Assembly (NCBI RefSeq): GCF_033439725.1
Contig: NW_026944383.1
Location: 620,001 to 684,000, forward strand
Direction: 5' to 3'
From: Neurospora tetraspora
Lineage: Eukaryota; Ascomycota; Sordariomycetes; Sordariales; Sordariaceae
Length of the DNA: 64,000 nt
The first letter of the stretch is position 1; every line of letters begins with the position of its first letter. The notes under the pieces were generated by a model, which was not told where the DNA came from, did not search any database, and was given only the letters and a program-made list of their open reading frames with translations. The translations under genes and the position numbers were made by a program. Below, one piece after another: positions 61,510 to 64,000 of this stretch.

Positions 61510-64000
61510 ATGGCTCGACACGCTACTCGTCAAGGTGTTCTTGTACTCACCTCCGACAAGATGCCAGCCCCGACCCCAATCACCGAGAAGCCAAAGATCG
61601 GTTTGTACACATACTTACCGTCCGGGTCGAAGTGCGCCTTTTCGTTACATGCAGGCAAGCCTGCTTTGAAACATACGTTGCCCGCTCGCGACACACCACG
61701 CAACTGGTCTTCTCAGAAGGTCCAGGAAGTTGCAGCAGAGATCCGCAGCCGTCAGCCCGATGCTGTCGAAGGCATGACTATCCCCTGTTACTGGGAGGAC
61801 CTTCACCAGTACTTCCACCCGATCGATCTGTGGTACAAAGGCGCTTTTAACCTCAAGGAGGTGGTCTTCCGACTCCTCAAAGAGAATGAAATCTGCATGT
61901 GGGTCGAAAGCTGGCTCACCTGGCAGCAGAATCGCTACAGGCTGAGTTGCTGGGATACCACCAAGGATATCATGTCGGTGTTCGGTCCGTCTGAGTGGGC
62001 TAACATCTACGCCCACGGTGTTACTTTCCCGAAAGATTGCGTTGCCTTCTTCTGTGACCAGCTGGAGTATTGGTATCACTACTATCGCAACCCGGACATT
62101 GTGGCCGTGAACTCCCCAGGCATTGTGGCCAAAATCTCCCCGGACATTGTGGCCACTATCCCTCCAGAGGATACATTGCAGCTTGATTGTCAAGGTAAGT
62201 TCACATACCACTGCTGCCCTCTGGCCTTCCTCCGATAGCTTAGCGCGAGACAAAGCCATCCAACTAACTCCTTGCAGGCGCTCCCGTGACATCGTCTCCT
62301 CCTCTCGGCAATTCCTCTTTGACGGTGGCTCATCCGCCCTTCGCACGCGCTGCGTCAGCATCAATCCAAGCCACGGCCCCTGACTTTATCCCTTCGATCA
62401 GACGAAGTTCATCGGACCTTTGCGACAAATCTGCTGACAGCAAGGTTGAGACTCCAGCCAATAGCGAGCACGACCAAAAGGCGAACAAAGTACAACACAA
62501 GCCGTCAAAGTCAGGCCCAATCCCAGAGTCTGAAGTCAGCAAACTCCAAGTCGAGACGGGAATTGCAGGTCCATCTCGTCTTCCTAGCAGAGTCTCGCAG
62601 CAAATGCCAGCTCCATCCAAGTCCTCTGCTACTGTTACTGAGGTGCCCCATACCGGGAATGTTCTCCCAAGCAAAACTCAGCTTGGAAGCGCCAACCCGC
62701 ACACTCAAACTCGTGACCAGAATGCTTCCAGCCGTATTACTTCCGGCCGTCTTCCTAATCAGCCCGCCTCGGTATCCCAAGCGCAAGGCCAACAGAAGAA
62801 GAAAGGAACCGACCAGAAGCCCAAGAACGGGTGGTCTCACTTGCGGAATGATCCCATACACGGTCCAATCAGGCAGCATCATAAACAACCTCAGGGCAGC
62901 AGCAACACCAGCACCCATCAAACTTCGAATCGGGACAACCACCATACATCACCCCAGGAACCAGCGGCCAACTCTATTCCTCAATGTCCTAACCTTGGGA
63001 AATCGGGTTATCAGGCCGTCTGGGAACCTTGCGAGTGCAATATTTGCAACAAGAAGAATCGTGGTGTTCGTGCTCGCCTTGGCCAAGGAACAATGTTCAC
63101 GCCGACCAAACTGAAAGCCGTTGAGGATTATCTCCGTCAATTTGGGAGCATTGAAGGCTGCAGCGCATCATCGAAATATCATCACAGCAAGCTGATTGCA
63201 TATGTTACGTGAGTATCTGCATACTTGAAATACACGGAAACGCTTAAAGACTTACGCTGACTTGTGATTTAGTTTCCGGAAGGAAGAAGATGCGGTGAAG
63301 GCCGTGAACGTTGGCAATGGTGCCCAAATTCAAGATGGCACCGGCTGTCTCCGTCTGCAGCTCGAGCACCCTTGGGTCACCAAACACTGGCGGTGTCAAC
63401 CTCAGCAACGCGAGGCTGAAACTGGACCACAACCAACCAAGGAACCTGCACAGCTTCATGAGCGCACACCTTCTGTCACTTCTAGCCAGAAGGCTGGCTA
63501 TCTTGGCAGTGGCGGTTCAGCCCGTTTGCGCAATGCCAGAACTTCTTCGAGGCATTCATCTATCCCGGAGACTGATCCCTTTGTCGGAGGAAATCCGAGG
63601 AGTTTTGGGAAAATGCTGCAAACCACAGGGTCGCATATCCAACCTCAACATACTGCAGTGCCTCTTCACTCATTACATCATCCCCATCATCCGCATCATC
63701 CGCATCATCCCCCTCATCCCGCTCATCTCCAGCATCCCCATTGTCATGCTCCTTCGCCCTACAGGATGCCTGCTCCATGCAATCCTGCTCAACCCGTTCC
63801 TTTCCATCCTGCTCATATGCCTTACACCAGTCCTAGCCACTTTGTCCTTACATATCCCCTACCGCCTCCCTTTGGCAGCGGTCCACCGACAGTGCCACCG
63901 GTAGCGTCACCGGCACACCTTCCAGGGTCGCCTAGGACTCATCCGTGGCCACAAGGTTTGGGAGTCCCGACTGTTCATCATCAGCCTAGAATGCCAATGG
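61510..64000 (+). CDS. Large RRM-like protein, 3' end beyond the window
   Basis: Exons 61510-62194, 62278-63208 and 63273-64000 (open at the edge), at least 781 aa. The start ATG (MARHATRQGVLVLTSD) follows a leader-like region; the frame also extends upstream without an ATG. Residues 1-200 form a compact domain with many aromatics (CYWEDLHQYFHPIDLWYKGA, WVESWLTWQQNRYRLSCWD) that I do not recognise. Next is a short threefold repeat, PDIVAVNS/PGIVAKIS/PDIVATIP. A long disordered Ser/Pro/Gln region follows, then a CxCxxC segment (CECNICNKKNRG, about residue 485). An RRM-like fold comes next (FTPTKLKAVEDYLRQFGSIE to KLIAYVTFRKEEDAVKAVN, about 503-560), interrupted by an intron. The C-terminal part is His/Pro-rich (repeated HHPHHP). 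RNA binding is inferred from the RRM-like part. Confidence 0.8.

Overview
The window comes from a filamentous ascomycete (Pezizomycotina, most likely a Sordariomycete). The evidence is eukaryotic genes with many short introns (about 50-240 bp, GTRNGT donors, CTRAC-type branch points), recognisable fungal proteins (Nan1/Utp17, Rpb10, a BAP31/Yet-type ER protein, a DUF1687/Fmp46-like protein), and two very AT-rich, TpA-rich, stop-riddled blocks of the kind left by repeat-induced point mutation (RIP).

Layout. 1-3530: AT-rich RIP relic, continuing off the left edge. 3531-8871: normal composition, no gene I can defend; it holds a hexanucleotide repeat and one copy of a dispersed ~120 bp repeat. 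8872-10106: two weakly supported minus-strand genes that share a duplicated 60-bp intron and acceptor. 10107-11149: small repeats, including a 57-bp inverted pair. 11150-26585: gene-dense block with a METTL21-type methyltransferase, a DUF1479 2-oxoglutarate/Fe(II) oxygenase, a helix-hairpin-helix nuclear protein, a 4F5/zinc-finger small protein, a second 2-oxoglutarate/Fe(II) oxygenase, NAN1 and RPB10 (the last two divergent, 375 bp apart). 26586-29775: no supported gene. About 29880-44740: a 15-kb AT island containing an 11.4-kb RIP-degraded Ty3/gypsy chromovirus on the minus strand, with 369/370-bp LTRs and a run of 83 TTA units. The island is bracketed by a 29-30 bp inverted repeat whose core recurs at the edge of the first island. 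44741-64000: gene block with a 722-aa conserved fungal protein, the BAP31-like protein, a 55-aa secreted cysteine-rich peptide, an imidazolonepropionase-like amidohydrolase, a 116-aa charged protein, the DUF1687 thioredoxin-fold protein, and a large RRM-like protein that runs off the right edge.

There is no operon-like logic and no obvious secondary-metabolite cluster. NAN1 (18S rRNA transcription and processing) and RPB10 (shared subunit of RNA polymerases I, II and III) may share a growth-regulated bidirectional promoter. All gene models were built by hand from splice consensus, reading frame and remembered family patterns; no database search was run.
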